Shown: positions 1 through 7,803 of the stretch, in pieces
Position numbering within the stretch: position 1 is the stretch's first letter
Layout of the letters: each line of letters starts with the position of its first letter
Assembly: GCA_036557885.1 (NCBI GenBank)
Contig: DATBGS010000059.1
Coordinates: forward strand, 62,001-126,000
From: DATBGS01 sp036557885
GTDB taxonomy: Bacteria > Chloroflexota > Ktedonobacteria > Ktedonobacterales > DATBGS01
Direction: 5' to 3'
DNA length: 64,000 bases
Program-made: the position numbers and the translations under genes
Notes under the pieces: generated by a model
What the model saw: the letters and a program-made list of their open reading frames with translations, nothing else
What the model was told of the DNA's origin: nothing
The model's database searches: none

Positions 1-126
1 CCCAAGCAGGAGTCTCTGCAAGAACTCTCCGATGCGGAACTGGGGGCAGCCGCTGGTGGGCAACTCGTTATCGGCAACACCTTCATTTGCACATTTGGGA
101 AAGGCGCGTGTGTGAAGCCGCACTAG
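1..126 (+). CDS. Lanthipeptide precursor, C-terminal part (5' end outside window)
   Basis: The first 126 bases read without a stop as 41 residues. They start with an acidic leader end (LSDAELGAAAGG) and a double-glycine site at residues 19-20, followed by a 21-residue core with two Cys and two Thr, ending at a TAG. A Thr lies three residues before the first Cys and another six before the second Cys, so two methyllanthionine rings are possible. Location upstream of a C39 transporter and LanM1 on the same strand supports a class II lanthipeptide substrate. The leader differs from the mersacidin-type leaders at 32.5-34.7 kb. Start codon and most of the leader are outside the window. Confidence 0.8.
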   Translation, partial: PKQESLQELSDAELGAAAGGQLVIGNTFICTFGKGACVKPH

Positions 127-182
127 GGGTTCACGCAAGGCTGAAGCACCCTGGATGTAGGGAAAGCAAGGTATAGCCAACC

Positions 183-237
183 GCGAAACCTCCAAGGAGT
201 GGGTGAGTAATCAAGTATCGCTCCTTGGAGGTTTCGC
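183..237 (+). terminator. Perfect 17-bp stem-loop after the precursor gene
   Basis: Bases 183-199 are the exact reverse complement of 221-237, with a 21-base loop. The stem sits 57 bases after the precursor stop and 70 bases before the next start. There is no strong T-run, so it may be an attenuator or mRNA-stabilising hairpin that sets the ratio of precursor to biosynthetic proteins rather than a complete terminator. Confidence 0.6.
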
Positions 238-309
238 ACTTTCTGAAACGCTCTCTTCACGAAGGCAGGCTATAGATGAATGGAAGCTAGAGAAAGGAAA
301 AGAGGTGAT

Positions 310-888
310 ATGATCTCGCGTCGGCCAGTCTTTCGCAAAGAGGCCCTGGAGCACTACGCGCGGAGCAGAGAAAAAGACATCTTGCCTCGTTCTGTCGCGC
401 CGCCTGTTTTCCTCTTCTTCTGGATTCTTTTGGGACTTTTGCTGGCTGCGACCCTGCTTGCCTGGCAGGTGCAGGTGCCAACCTACGGCGCCGCTTCAGG
501 CTTCATCATGCGAGACAGGCAGCCCAGCACGCGGCCTGCTGGTAGAATTCAGGCAGTGCTGTTTGTACCGACGAACCCATCTCCGACGCTGCGCGTTGGG
601 CAAGCGCTCACGCTGGAGGTAGCCTTGACCGGCCAGGCCCTTGCTGGAACGATTACCACCGTTAGACCGGGCGTGATTACTCCAGACGAAGCCCGCCAGC
701 AGTACGCGCTGACGGGTGATCTGGCCCTGGTGATTACCCAGCCTTCGGTGGTCGTTACCCTCGATCTGGGGGCTGCGCTCCCTGAGGGTGTCTTTGCTGG
801 GAGCAGCCTCATTGCCCAGGTTCGGGTAGGGACGCGATCAGTGCTCTCGCTGCTGCCTGATCTGCTGAAAGGATTAGTGGGGGACTAG
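310..888 (+). CDS. Small membrane-fusion (HlyD-like) protein of the lanthipeptide exporter
   Basis: A 192-residue protein with a basic N-terminus, one membrane segment (about residues 32-54) and an extracytoplasmic beta-rich region of about 135 residues that resembles a reduced HlyD/barrel-sandwich fold without a coiled coil. I chose the ATG at 310 because an AAGAGG ribosome site lies just before it; an in-frame ATG at 280 has none. It is paralogous to the protein at 29397-29957: both share an N-terminal pattern KDILPR followed by APPVFL, and both sit three bases ahead of a C39-ABC transporter. The likely role is an accessory subunit of that exporter; function is inferred from position. Confidence 0.7.
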   Translation: MISRRPVFRKEALEHYARSREKDILPRSVAPPVFLFFWILLGLLLAATLLAWQVQVPTYGAASGFIMRDRQPSTRPAGRIQAVLFVPTNPSPTLRVGQALTLEVALTGQALAGTITTVRPGVITPDEARQQYALTGDLALVITQPSVVVTLDLGAALPEGVFAGSSLIAQVRVGTRSVLSLLPDLLKGLVGD

Positions 889-891
889 CCG

Positions 892-3432
892 ATGGACACG
901 CCAAGACCAGCATCACCAATTGGGCCATACGACCCAACGGTTGTGCTTACAGCGGAAGAGAGACGGGTGAGGTATCAGCGATGGTCTGCATTGCAGAGTG
1001 GCCTCATCGTTCCGGGGCAGCCGCAGGAGATCTCGCCAAGTGTGGCCGAACTCGTTAAACACCGCGAGCAGCTACAGGCGCGGCGTACTCTGGAATTGAA
1101 AGCGTTTATCCAGGAAGCGGAAGCGACGGAAGCGGCTGAGCGTCCTGCGGTGCAGCCCCCCCAACCAGAGACGCCACCAGAGCCGCCTGGAGTGCCAACC
1201 CCGGAGCCATCAAGAACACCAGCACCTCAAGCGGCCAAATCAGCCGACTGGCGAAAGCTCGTGGCGAAAGTGCGGCCCCGGCGCGTCCCTGTGCTGACTC
1301 AGATGACGGCGGTGGAGTGCGGAGCCGCATGCCTGGCGATGCTCCTGAGCTATTACGGGCGCAAGACCAGTGTCTCTGAAGTGCGTGATCGCTGCCATGT
1401 TGGGCGCGATGGCCTCTCCGCGCTCGACATCGTGAAGGCGGCGCGAAACTATGGCCTGCGTGTGCGGGCGGTTTCGCTCCAGGAAAACGACTTGCGGCGC
1501 ATCAGCTTGCCCGCGATTATTCACTGGGAATTCGCCCATTTTATGATCGTTGAGCGCTCCTCCCCAACCTGGGTGGAGGTGGTGGACCCGGCGATTGGTC
1601 GGCGGCGTCTCAAGAGCGAGGAGTTTTGGAATGGCTTCACCGGCATTGTAATCATGCTGGAGCCAGGGGTCCAGTTTGATCGGACTTCCAGCTATCGGGC
1701 CATCAACCTGCGCTCCTACGCCTTGAACTATCTCAAAATAGCACCGCTGTCTCTTGCGCAAATCCTGGGCGCTTCGCTGTTTCTACAACTTTTTGGCCTG
1801 GCTGTGCCGCTGCTGACGGCAGTGGTGGTCAATCATATTCTTCCGTCCAGAATGAATGATGCCCTGACGATTTTGGCAGTTGGTTTGTTCATTCTGGTGG
1901 CTGCTCAAGTCGTGATGACGCTGCTGCGCGGGTGGCTGCTGCTATACTTGCAAACCCGCGTGGATAGCCAGATGATGCTGGGCTTCTTTGAGCAGTTGAT
2001 CTCGCTGCCGCTGCGTTTCTTTCAGCAGCGCTCCAGTGGGGATATTCTCTCCCGCCTGACGAGTAATACGGTGATACGCGATACCATCAGCAATCAGTTG
2101 ATCTCAACAGTTCTGGATGGAAGCTTTGTTGTCACCTATCTGATTATCCTCTTCAAAGGCTCGCCCCTGTTCGGGTGGATTGCGCTGGCGTGTGGGCTGG
2201 TGCAGGTGGTCGTGCTCATCTCCGCCAATCGCGTGATCAGACGCCTGTCGAAGCAGGAGTTGGTCAGCCAGGGCAAGTTCCAAGGCTATGCCTCCGAAGC
2301 CCTGGTGGGGATTACTACCCTCAAGGCCGCCGGCGCTGAATATCGGGCGCTCGCGCGCTGGACCAATCTCTTCTACGATCAGATGAATGCGTCCATCCGC
2401 CGACTGTATCTTTCCTCGCTGGTTGATACCGTTGTGAGCAATGTGCGCCTGGTTGCCCCGCTGATCTTGCTGGTGCTTGGCACCGCGCAGGTGCTCAACG
2501 GTGCGCTGCAAGTCGGGACCATGCTCGCGCTGGTCACGCTGGCAAGTTCTTTTCTGGCACCGTTAGGCTCATTGGTGACAAGTGGGCAACATCTGCAAGT
2601 GGTGCATTCCCATCTGGAGCGTGTGGCCGATGTGATGGACGCCGAGCCGGAGCAAGATATTCATTCCATTCGGGAACCGCCACGCTTCTCTGGACAGATT
2701 CAATTAGAGCAGGTGAGTTTTCGGTATGACCCGCAATCCCCCGTTGTCTTGCGTGACATCAGTGTGGTCATCAAGCCAGGACAAAAGGTGGCTATCGTTG
2801 GGCGCACCGGTTCAGGCAAGAGCACGCTTGGCAATCTGTTGTTGGGCCTGTATCTGCCGACGCACGGGGAGATTTTTTACGATGGCATTCCACTGCGCAC
2901 GTTAAACTATCAGGCAGTTCGTGCTCAGTTTGGAGTGGTGACCCAAGGCTCAACCATCTTCAACGGGACGATCCGCGAAAATATCGCGCTCAACAACCCG
3001 GAATTGAAGATGGAAGCGATCATCAAAGCCGCAGCCGCTTCAGCCATCCATCAAGACATCCTCCAGATGCCGATGGAGTATGAAACCTTTGTCTCGGAAG
3101 GGGGCAGTGCGCTTTCTGGAGGGCAGCGCCAGCGCCTGGGGCTGGCCCGCGCGCTGGCGACCAATCCCGTCATTCTCTTGCTGGATGAGGCGACCAGCGC
3201 CCTGGATGTCGTGACGGAGCAAGTTGTCGAGCAACAATTACGTGAGTTACGCTGTACACAGATTATTATTGCCCACCGCTTGAGCACGATTCGCAATGCC
3301 GACCTGATTCTGGTCATTGATCAGGGGACTATTGCGGAGCGGGGAACACATGACGACCTGCTGAGGCAGGGTGGCTATTACGCACATTTGATTCAGAGCC
3401 AACTGGCCGCCGGAGAAATCAAGGCACGATAA
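892..3432 (+). CDS. lanT: C39 peptidase-ABC transporter for lanthipeptide leader removal and export
   Basis: The 846-residue protein combines a papain-like C39 peptidase, six membrane helices and an ATPase. The catalytic Cys is residue 143 in VECGAACLAM. The Walker A motif GRTGSGKS begins near residue 637, followed by an LSGGQRQR signature and LLLDEATSALD. It should cut precursors after the double glycine and export the core. An unusual Pro- and Gln-rich extension of about 110 residues precedes the peptidase; the paralogue at 29961 lacks it. The start lies three bases after the fusion-protein stop, so the two are translationally coupled. Confidence 0.93.
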   Translation: MDTPRPASPIGPYDPTVVLTAEERRVRYQRWSALQSGLIVPGQPQEISPSVAELVKHREQLQARRTLELKAFIQEAEATEAAERPAVQPPQPETPPEPPGVPTPEPSRTPAPQAAKSADWRKLVAKVRPRRVPVLTQMTAVECGAACLAMLLSYYGRKTSVSEVRDRCHVGRDGLSALDIVKAARNYGLRVRAVSLQENDLRRISLPAIIHWEFAHFMIVERSSPTWVEVVDPAIGRRRLKSEEFWNGFTGIVIMLEPGVQFDRTSSYRAINLRSYALNYLKIAPLSLAQILGASLFLQLFGLAVPLLTAVVVNHILPSRMNDALTILAVGLFILVAAQVVMTLLRGWLLLYLQTRVDSQMMLGFFEQLISLPLRFFQQRSSGDILSRLTSNTVIRDTISNQLISTVLDGSFVVTYLIILFKGSPLFGWIALACGLVQVVVLISANRVIRRLSKQELVSQGKFQGYASEALVGITTLKAAGAEYRALARWTNLFYDQMNASIRRLYLSSLVDTVVSNVRLVAPLILLVLGTAQVLNGALQVGTMLALVTLASSFLAPLGSLVTSGQHLQVVHSHLERVADVMDAEPEQDIHSIREPPRFSGQIQLEQVSFRYDPQSPVVLRDISVVIKPGQKVAIVGRTGSGKSTLGNLLLGLYLPTHGEIFYDGIPLRTLNYQAVRAQFGVVTQGSTIFNGTIRENIALNNPELKMEAIIKAAAASAIHQDILQMPMEYETFVSEGGSALSGGQRQRLGLARALATNPVILLLDEATSALDVVTEQVVEQQLRELRCTQIIIAHRLSTIRNADLILVIDQGTIAERGTHDDLLRQGGYYAHLIQSQLAAGEIKAR

Positions 3433-3474
3433 TTTATACTCTCTATCATTTGCACGGATTGAGGAACCACATCC

Positions 3475-6400
3475 ATGAATGCACCTCTTTCGGAATCTAC
3501 CCAGGCCACATCGGAATGGTGGCAGCACCCCGGATGGTATCGCGCCCTGACCCTCCGCGAGCGCCTGGATTCGCGGCCAGCCGCGCCGCATCAGGGGGTT
3601 GGGGCGGGCGTAGGACGGCGTGAAAAGGCTGAAAGCAAGCTTCAACAATGGAAGGCGCAAGCCCCTTTCCACAGCGGCGCTTTCTTTGCCGAGCGCCTGG
3701 CGCAAGACGGCATGAGCGAGCATGATCTGCTTTTGCTGCTCGAAGAACCTATCGAGGAAGTTCAGGCACGCCTATCCCCGCCCGATTGGTTACACGCGCT
3801 GCGCCAGGCATTTGAAGAGCAGACCTCTTTCGCTGCTGTGCGCTCTGCATTACCAGAACCAGATGAGCAGGCGCCCACTGCCGCTTTCTTACCCTCGATT
3901 CATCCCTTCCTGGCGAAAGGTCACACCGACCTGCTTTCAGGAATAGAAGGGCTTGCGCGGTGTTATTCCCGGCTGCCCTTTGCGCGGGAACCTGTTGTCT
4001 CTGCCATGCTCGCCAGTCTTTCCAGGCAACTTCTCTCCAAATTGAGCCGAATCTATGTCCTCGAACTCAAAGTTGCAGGGATGTTGGGTCGTTTGCGAGG
4101 AGCAACCCCCCAGGACCGTTTCAAGAGCTTTGTACAGCGTTTAAGCCAGCGCGAGGTGATGCTGTCGCTGCTAGAAGAGTACCCGGTGCTGGCACGCGCG
4201 CTTCTCCTGACGGTGGAGCAATGGCTGACCTCCAACCTGGAAATGCTGGAACGTTTGTGTGCGGATTGGTCAGAGATTCATGAACGTTTGCTGCTGGAAG
4301 ATGACCAGTGTTTGCTAGAAGAGATCGAGAGCGACGCGGGGGATCGCCACCGGGGTGGCCGAAGCGTGCTGCTGCTGAAATTTCGCGGCGGCGCCCGGCT
4401 GGTCTATAAACCAAAATCATTGGCGATTGACCAACACTTTCAAGAACTGCTTAAGCGGCTGAACGACTATGGCGCTTTCCCAGAGTTCCAGACACTCAAG
4501 GTGCTTGATAAGGGAACCTATGGATGGGTGGAGTTTGCTTCCTCTCGTGAGTGCGTGACCACAGAAGAGGTTCGACGTTTTTATGAGCGCCAGGGAGCGT
4601 ATCTGGCGCTGCTCTACGCGCTTGAAGCAACCGACATCCATGCCGAAAACCTCATTGCGGCGGGCGAATATCCCCTGCTGGTTGACCTGGAAACGCTCTT
4701 TCACCCGCGTGTTGATCTGAGTAAGACGCCCTTTGCCCAGGAGCCTGCTTTTGGAGCGATATGGCACTCGGTCATACATGTTGGGCTGCTTCCTGTGCGA
4801 CTCTGGGGCAACGAGGATGCTCCGGGTGTCAATATCAGTGGGTTGGGGGGTGAGGAGGGACAAATAACCCCCCGGCCTGTCCCGCAGTGGGCAGACGGCG
4901 GCACCGATCAGATGCGACTGGTACGGGAGCGCATCGAACTGCCAGCAAGCGGAAATCGTCCCAGGCTTAATGGGCAGCCAGTTGATGCGCTGGACTATGC
5001 AGGTAGTATTCTGGCTGGATTCAAGCGGATGTATCGGCTGCTCGTGGAGCATCGCGCTGAACTGCTTGCAGAGGCGCTCCCGCGCTTTGCTCAGGATGAG
5101 ATTCGCTTCATCGCGCGCCCCACAGACATCTATGGACGTTTCATCTTTGATAGTTTTCGCCCGGAACTGCTGCGGGACGCGCTTGAACGCGAGCGCCATT
5201 TTGACCGTTTGTGGGTAGGCATCCAGTGGCAGCCCCATATGACCCGCATTATTCCTGCCGAGCGAGAGGATCTGCTCAACGGGGATGTGCCCTTTTTTAC
5301 GACGCGCCCAAATTCGCGGACGCTCTTTACCAGTCAGGGGGGAGTTGTTACCGAATTTTTTCAGGAATCGGGTCTTCAGCAGGCTCAAAAACGCCTGAGC
5401 CTGCTTGATGAGCAAGACCTCGCCCGCCAGGTGTGGGTGATCAATGCTTCATTGGCGTGTCTGGTAAAGGACACCTCTCATGGGGGCACCCACACTCTGC
5501 CTGTGCATCCTGCGCAGATCGAAACGAGTCGCGCGTGCTTGCTGGATGCAGCCTCGGCTCTGGGTGATGCGCTGGAGCGGGCCGCTGTGTGGAAAGCTGG
5601 GGCCGCTGGATGGATGAGCCTCGTTCAACCAAGTGAGCATGAATGGGCATTACAGCCAGCAGGGTTGGATCTGTACAATGGTCTGCCTGGAATCGTGTTG
5701 TTCCTGGCGCATCTGGCGGCTTTGACCAAAGAGGAGCGCTACCTGCACCTGGCAAAGGCGGGACTGCAAAACATTCTGGCGCTGCTCAAACATCCTCAGC
5801 GGCATGAGATGGTTAGCAGCATTGGCGCCTTCAGCGGGTGGGGTGGGCTGCTGTATCTGCTTTCTCACCTTGGGCGGCTGTGGGGCGAACCCGCGCTTTT
5901 TCAGCAGGCAGAGGAACTGGTGCAGGCTCTGCCCGAACTGATTGAGCGAGATGAGCAATATGATATTCTGGGAGGCTCGGCGGGGTGCATCGCCGGTTTG
6001 CTGAGCCTGTATGCTGTTGCGCCATCTCCAGCCATCCTTGAGGCAGCTTTCCGCTGTGGCGAGCGGTTGCTGGCTTGTGCGCAGCCAATGCAGGTGGGGA
6101 TTGGTTGGAAGATTCCCCGCGAAAATACCCCTCTGACTGGTTTTGCACATGGCGCTGCCGGGATTGCGCTTAGCTTGTTTGAGCTAGCTGCTGCGAGCGG
6201 AGAAGGACGCTTCCATCAGGCAGCACTCGCGGCGCTTGCCTATGAGCGAAGCCTGTTTGTGCCGGATGAACGCAACTGGCTTGATCTGCGGAAGAGCAGG
6301 GTTGGGGACGAGCGCGACCAGACCAATGGAGAGAAAGCGCGATACTTTATGACCGCATGGTGCAACGGAGCCGCCGGGATTGGCCTGGCGAGGCTGGCAT

Positions 6401-6762
6401 CACTCCCGTATCTGGATGATGCCATGCTCCGCCAGGAGATTGAAGCTGCCCTCACGAGCACTCTTGCGCAGGGCTTTGGTGGAGATCACACGCTTTGTCA
6501 TGGCGCTGGCGGCCTTGTGGAGACGCTCCTGGTGGCAAGTCAGATGTTAGGGATGGCATCCTATCGCGCTGCTTTAGAACAGGGCACAAGCATGCTGCTC
6601 GAAAAAGCAAGCGCTTTTCGTGAGCAGACGGAGGAAGTGACTGGAATAGAATCTCCTGGGTTTATGGTTGGGCTGGCTGGGGTGGGCTACACATTACTCA
6701 GATTGGTAGAACCGGTAGCCCTTCCCTCAGTCCTCCTGCTTGCTCCACCTGTGTCAGAGTAG
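3475..6762 (+). CDS. lanM: Class II lanthipeptide synthetase LanM1
   Basis: A 1095-residue bifunctional enzyme: an N-terminal DUF4135 dehydratase (about residues 180-600) that phosphorylates and eliminates Ser/Thr, and a C-terminal LanC-like cyclase (about 720-1085). Visible dehydratase motifs include YKPKSL and the HAEN/DLETLF catalytic block. Cyclase zinc ligands are Cys963 (WCNG), Cys1008 and His1009 (LCHG), the canonical Cys-Cys-His set. It follows the transporter by 42 bases and completes a minimal module with the precursor at the window start. About 1000-1100 residues is the usual length for the family. Confidence 0.95.
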   Translation: MNAPLSESTQATSEWWQHPGWYRALTLRERLDSRPAAPHQGVGAGVGRREKAESKLQQWKAQAPFHSGAFFAERLAQDGMSEHDLLLLLEEPIEEVQARLSPPDWLHALRQAFEEQTSFAAVRSALPEPDEQAPTAAFLPSIHPFLAKGHTDLLSGIEGLARCYSRLPFAREPVVSAMLASLSRQLLSKLSRIYVLELKVAGMLGRLRGATPQDRFKSFVQRLSQREVMLSLLEEYPVLARALLLTVEQWLTSNLEMLERLCADWSEIHERLLLEDDQCLLEEIESDAGDRHRGGRSVLLLKFRGGARLVYKPKSLAIDQHFQELLKRLNDYGAFPEFQTLKVLDKGTYGWVEFASSRECVTTEEVRRFYERQGAYLALLYALEATDIHAENLIAAGEYPLLVDLETLFHPRVDLSKTPFAQEPAFGAIWHSVIHVGLLPVRLWGNEDAPGVNISGLGGEEGQITPRPVPQWADGGTDQMRLVRERIELPASGNRPRLNGQPVDALDYAGSILAGFKRMYRLLVEHRAELLAEALPRFAQDEIRFIARPTDIYGRFIFDSFRPELLRDALERERHFDRLWVGIQWQPHMTRIIPAEREDLLNGDVPFFTTRPNSRTLFTSQGGVVTEFFQESGLQQAQKRLSLLDEQDLARQVWVINASLACLVKDTSHGGTHTLPVHPAQIETSRACLLDAASALGDALERAAVWKAGAAGWMSLVQPSEHEWALQPAGLDLYNGLPGIVLFLAHLAALTKEERYLHLAKAGLQNILALLKHPQRHEMVSSIGAFSGWGGLLYLLSHLGRLWGEPALFQQAEELVQALPELIERDEQYDILGGSAGCIAGLLSLYAVAPSPAILEAAFRCGERLLACAQPMQVGIGWKIPRENTPLTGFAHGAAGIALSLFELAAASGEGRFHQAALAALAYERSLFVPDERNWLDLRKSRVGDERDQTNGEKARYFMTAWCNGAAGIGLARLASLPYLDDAMLRQEIEAALTSTLAQGFGGDHTLCHGAGGLVETLLVASQMLGMASYRAALEQGTSMLLEKASAFREQTEEVTGIESPGFMVGLAGVGYTLLRLVEPVALPSVLLLAPPVSE

Positions 6763-6833
6763 AGCAGGGTGCCAGCGGGCGAGCACGCCAGCGTATTGGC
6801 CGCTTTCAGTTGCCAAAGGAATCAATGCACAGA

Positions 6834-7001
6834 TCACCTGGGATGGAGCGCTTTTTCCGTCTCGCCTATATAGCTTGGTGTGAAACCGCCCGCTCCGCCC
6901 TGCGCCTGTTTCAGTTCTTCTTCGGTCAACTCGATGTGCTTTTCAGGCGGTACTGTGGTTCCATCTTTCTTTTGTTTTTTCTCTCGCTGCTGGTTGGTCA
7001 T
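6834..7001 (-). CDS. Short double-glycine leader peptide without Cys
   Basis: A 55-residue ORF starts at the ATG complementary to 6999-7001, with an AGGGAG ribosome site about 10 bases upstream. The N-terminal half is Lys/Gln rich. A typical C39 leader end (ELTEEELKQAQGG) follows, then a 19-residue tail with Thr41, Ser43 and Thr48 but no Cys, so no lanthionine can form within it. It could be a signalling peptide, an unmodified bacteriocin-like peptide or a dying precursor. It lies 49 bases after a decayed transporter gene on the same strand and converges on LanM1. Confidence 0.6.
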   Translation of the reverse strand: MTNQQREKKQKKDGTTVPPEKHIELTEEELKQAQGGAGGFTPSYIGETEKALHPR

Positions 7002-7050
7002 CGTTGCTTGCTCCCTTTCTGGTAGTCTAGGTGAGAGAAGCAGAGCCTCT

Positions 7051-7449
7051 TTATGCTCCCTTAATATCACCACTTGCCAACTGGCTCTGGATGAGCCAGG
7101 CATAATAGCCGTTGCGCCTGAGCAGCTCCGCATGGGTGCCGCGTTCCACCAATCGGCCCTGATCCAGTACCAGGATCAGGTCGACATTGCGAATGGTGCT
7201 GAGCCGGTGCGCGATGATGATCTGGGTACAGCGCAAAGCGCGCAGGTTCTTTTCAACAATCTGCTCCGTGACTACATCTAACGCGCTGGTCGCTTCATCC
7301 AGCAGCAGGATCACCGGGTTGGCCGCCCGCGCCAACGCAAGCCGTTGCCGCTGTCCCCCAGAGAGCGCGCTGCCGCCCTCGGCCACAAAGGTTTCGTATT
7401 CCATTGGCATCTGGAGAATCTCGGCATGGAGAGCGGCGGCTGAGGTGGA
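7051..7449 (-). pseudogene. 3' remnant of a second C39-ABC transporter gene
   Basis: Reading the minus strand from 7449, the sequence matches the last 130 or so residues of the transporter at 892-3432: AEILQMPMEYETF, LSGGQRQRL, LLLDEATSALD, the IIIAHRLSTIRN block and a C-terminus ending LASGDIKGA. Walker A, membrane domain and peptidase are missing, an in-frame stop lies at 7456-7458, and two residues are deleted after ALARA relative to the intact paralogue. The protein cannot work as a transporter. It is a stump of a further lanthipeptide module, inverted relative to module A. Confidence 0.88.
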
Positions 7450-7516
7450 TAAAATTTAACTGTCATCATTTTATATCATTTTTTGCTGCTTTTCGATGAT
7501 GTTCTTCACTTCTTAC

Positions 7517-7534
7517 CTGTGAGATGGCTCACAG
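7517..7534. repeat. 7-bp inverted repeat
   Basis: CTGTGAG at 7517-7523 and its complement CTCACAG at 7528-7534 are separated by four bases. It stands in the 350-base non-coding stretch between the transporter remnant and the regulator gene. The remainder of 7460-7720 shows nothing else I can name. Confidence 0.35.
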
Positions 7535-7722
7535 CAGCCCTCCTTTGCTCCGCTCTGGAAACCAACTGGTCAAGTTGAGAAACCAGGCGCTGCAAGAACT
7601 CAAGATCAACCTGGATGTGAGACATGGCTGAAGCGCTCCATTTCCAGGGCCAAAAGACGCGCCGAAGCGTGCGTGTCTGTGTCTCCTGCGTTGGCGAGAA
7701 CGCCCGGCTTGCTCTTCTACGA

Positions 7723-7757
7723 TTGCCAGACGCTCACCTCTTTGGTATCATGATACC
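7723..7757 (+). promoter_or_regulatory. Promoter with palindromic operator over the -10 box
   Basis: TTGCCA (7723-7728) and TATCAT (7746-7751) are separated by exactly 17 bases and match -35 and -10 consensus boxes well. The -10 lies inside GGTATCATGATACC (7744-7757), a perfect 14-bp palindrome. This arrangement is typical of a repressor site that blocks polymerase. The downstream gene encodes an N-terminal XRE helix-turn-helix, so autoregulation is likely. Confidence 0.65.
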
Positions 7758-7803
7758 TGGAAGTTTGCATAATAGACTTCTGCATTTCAAAGGAGCCACG
7801 CCG

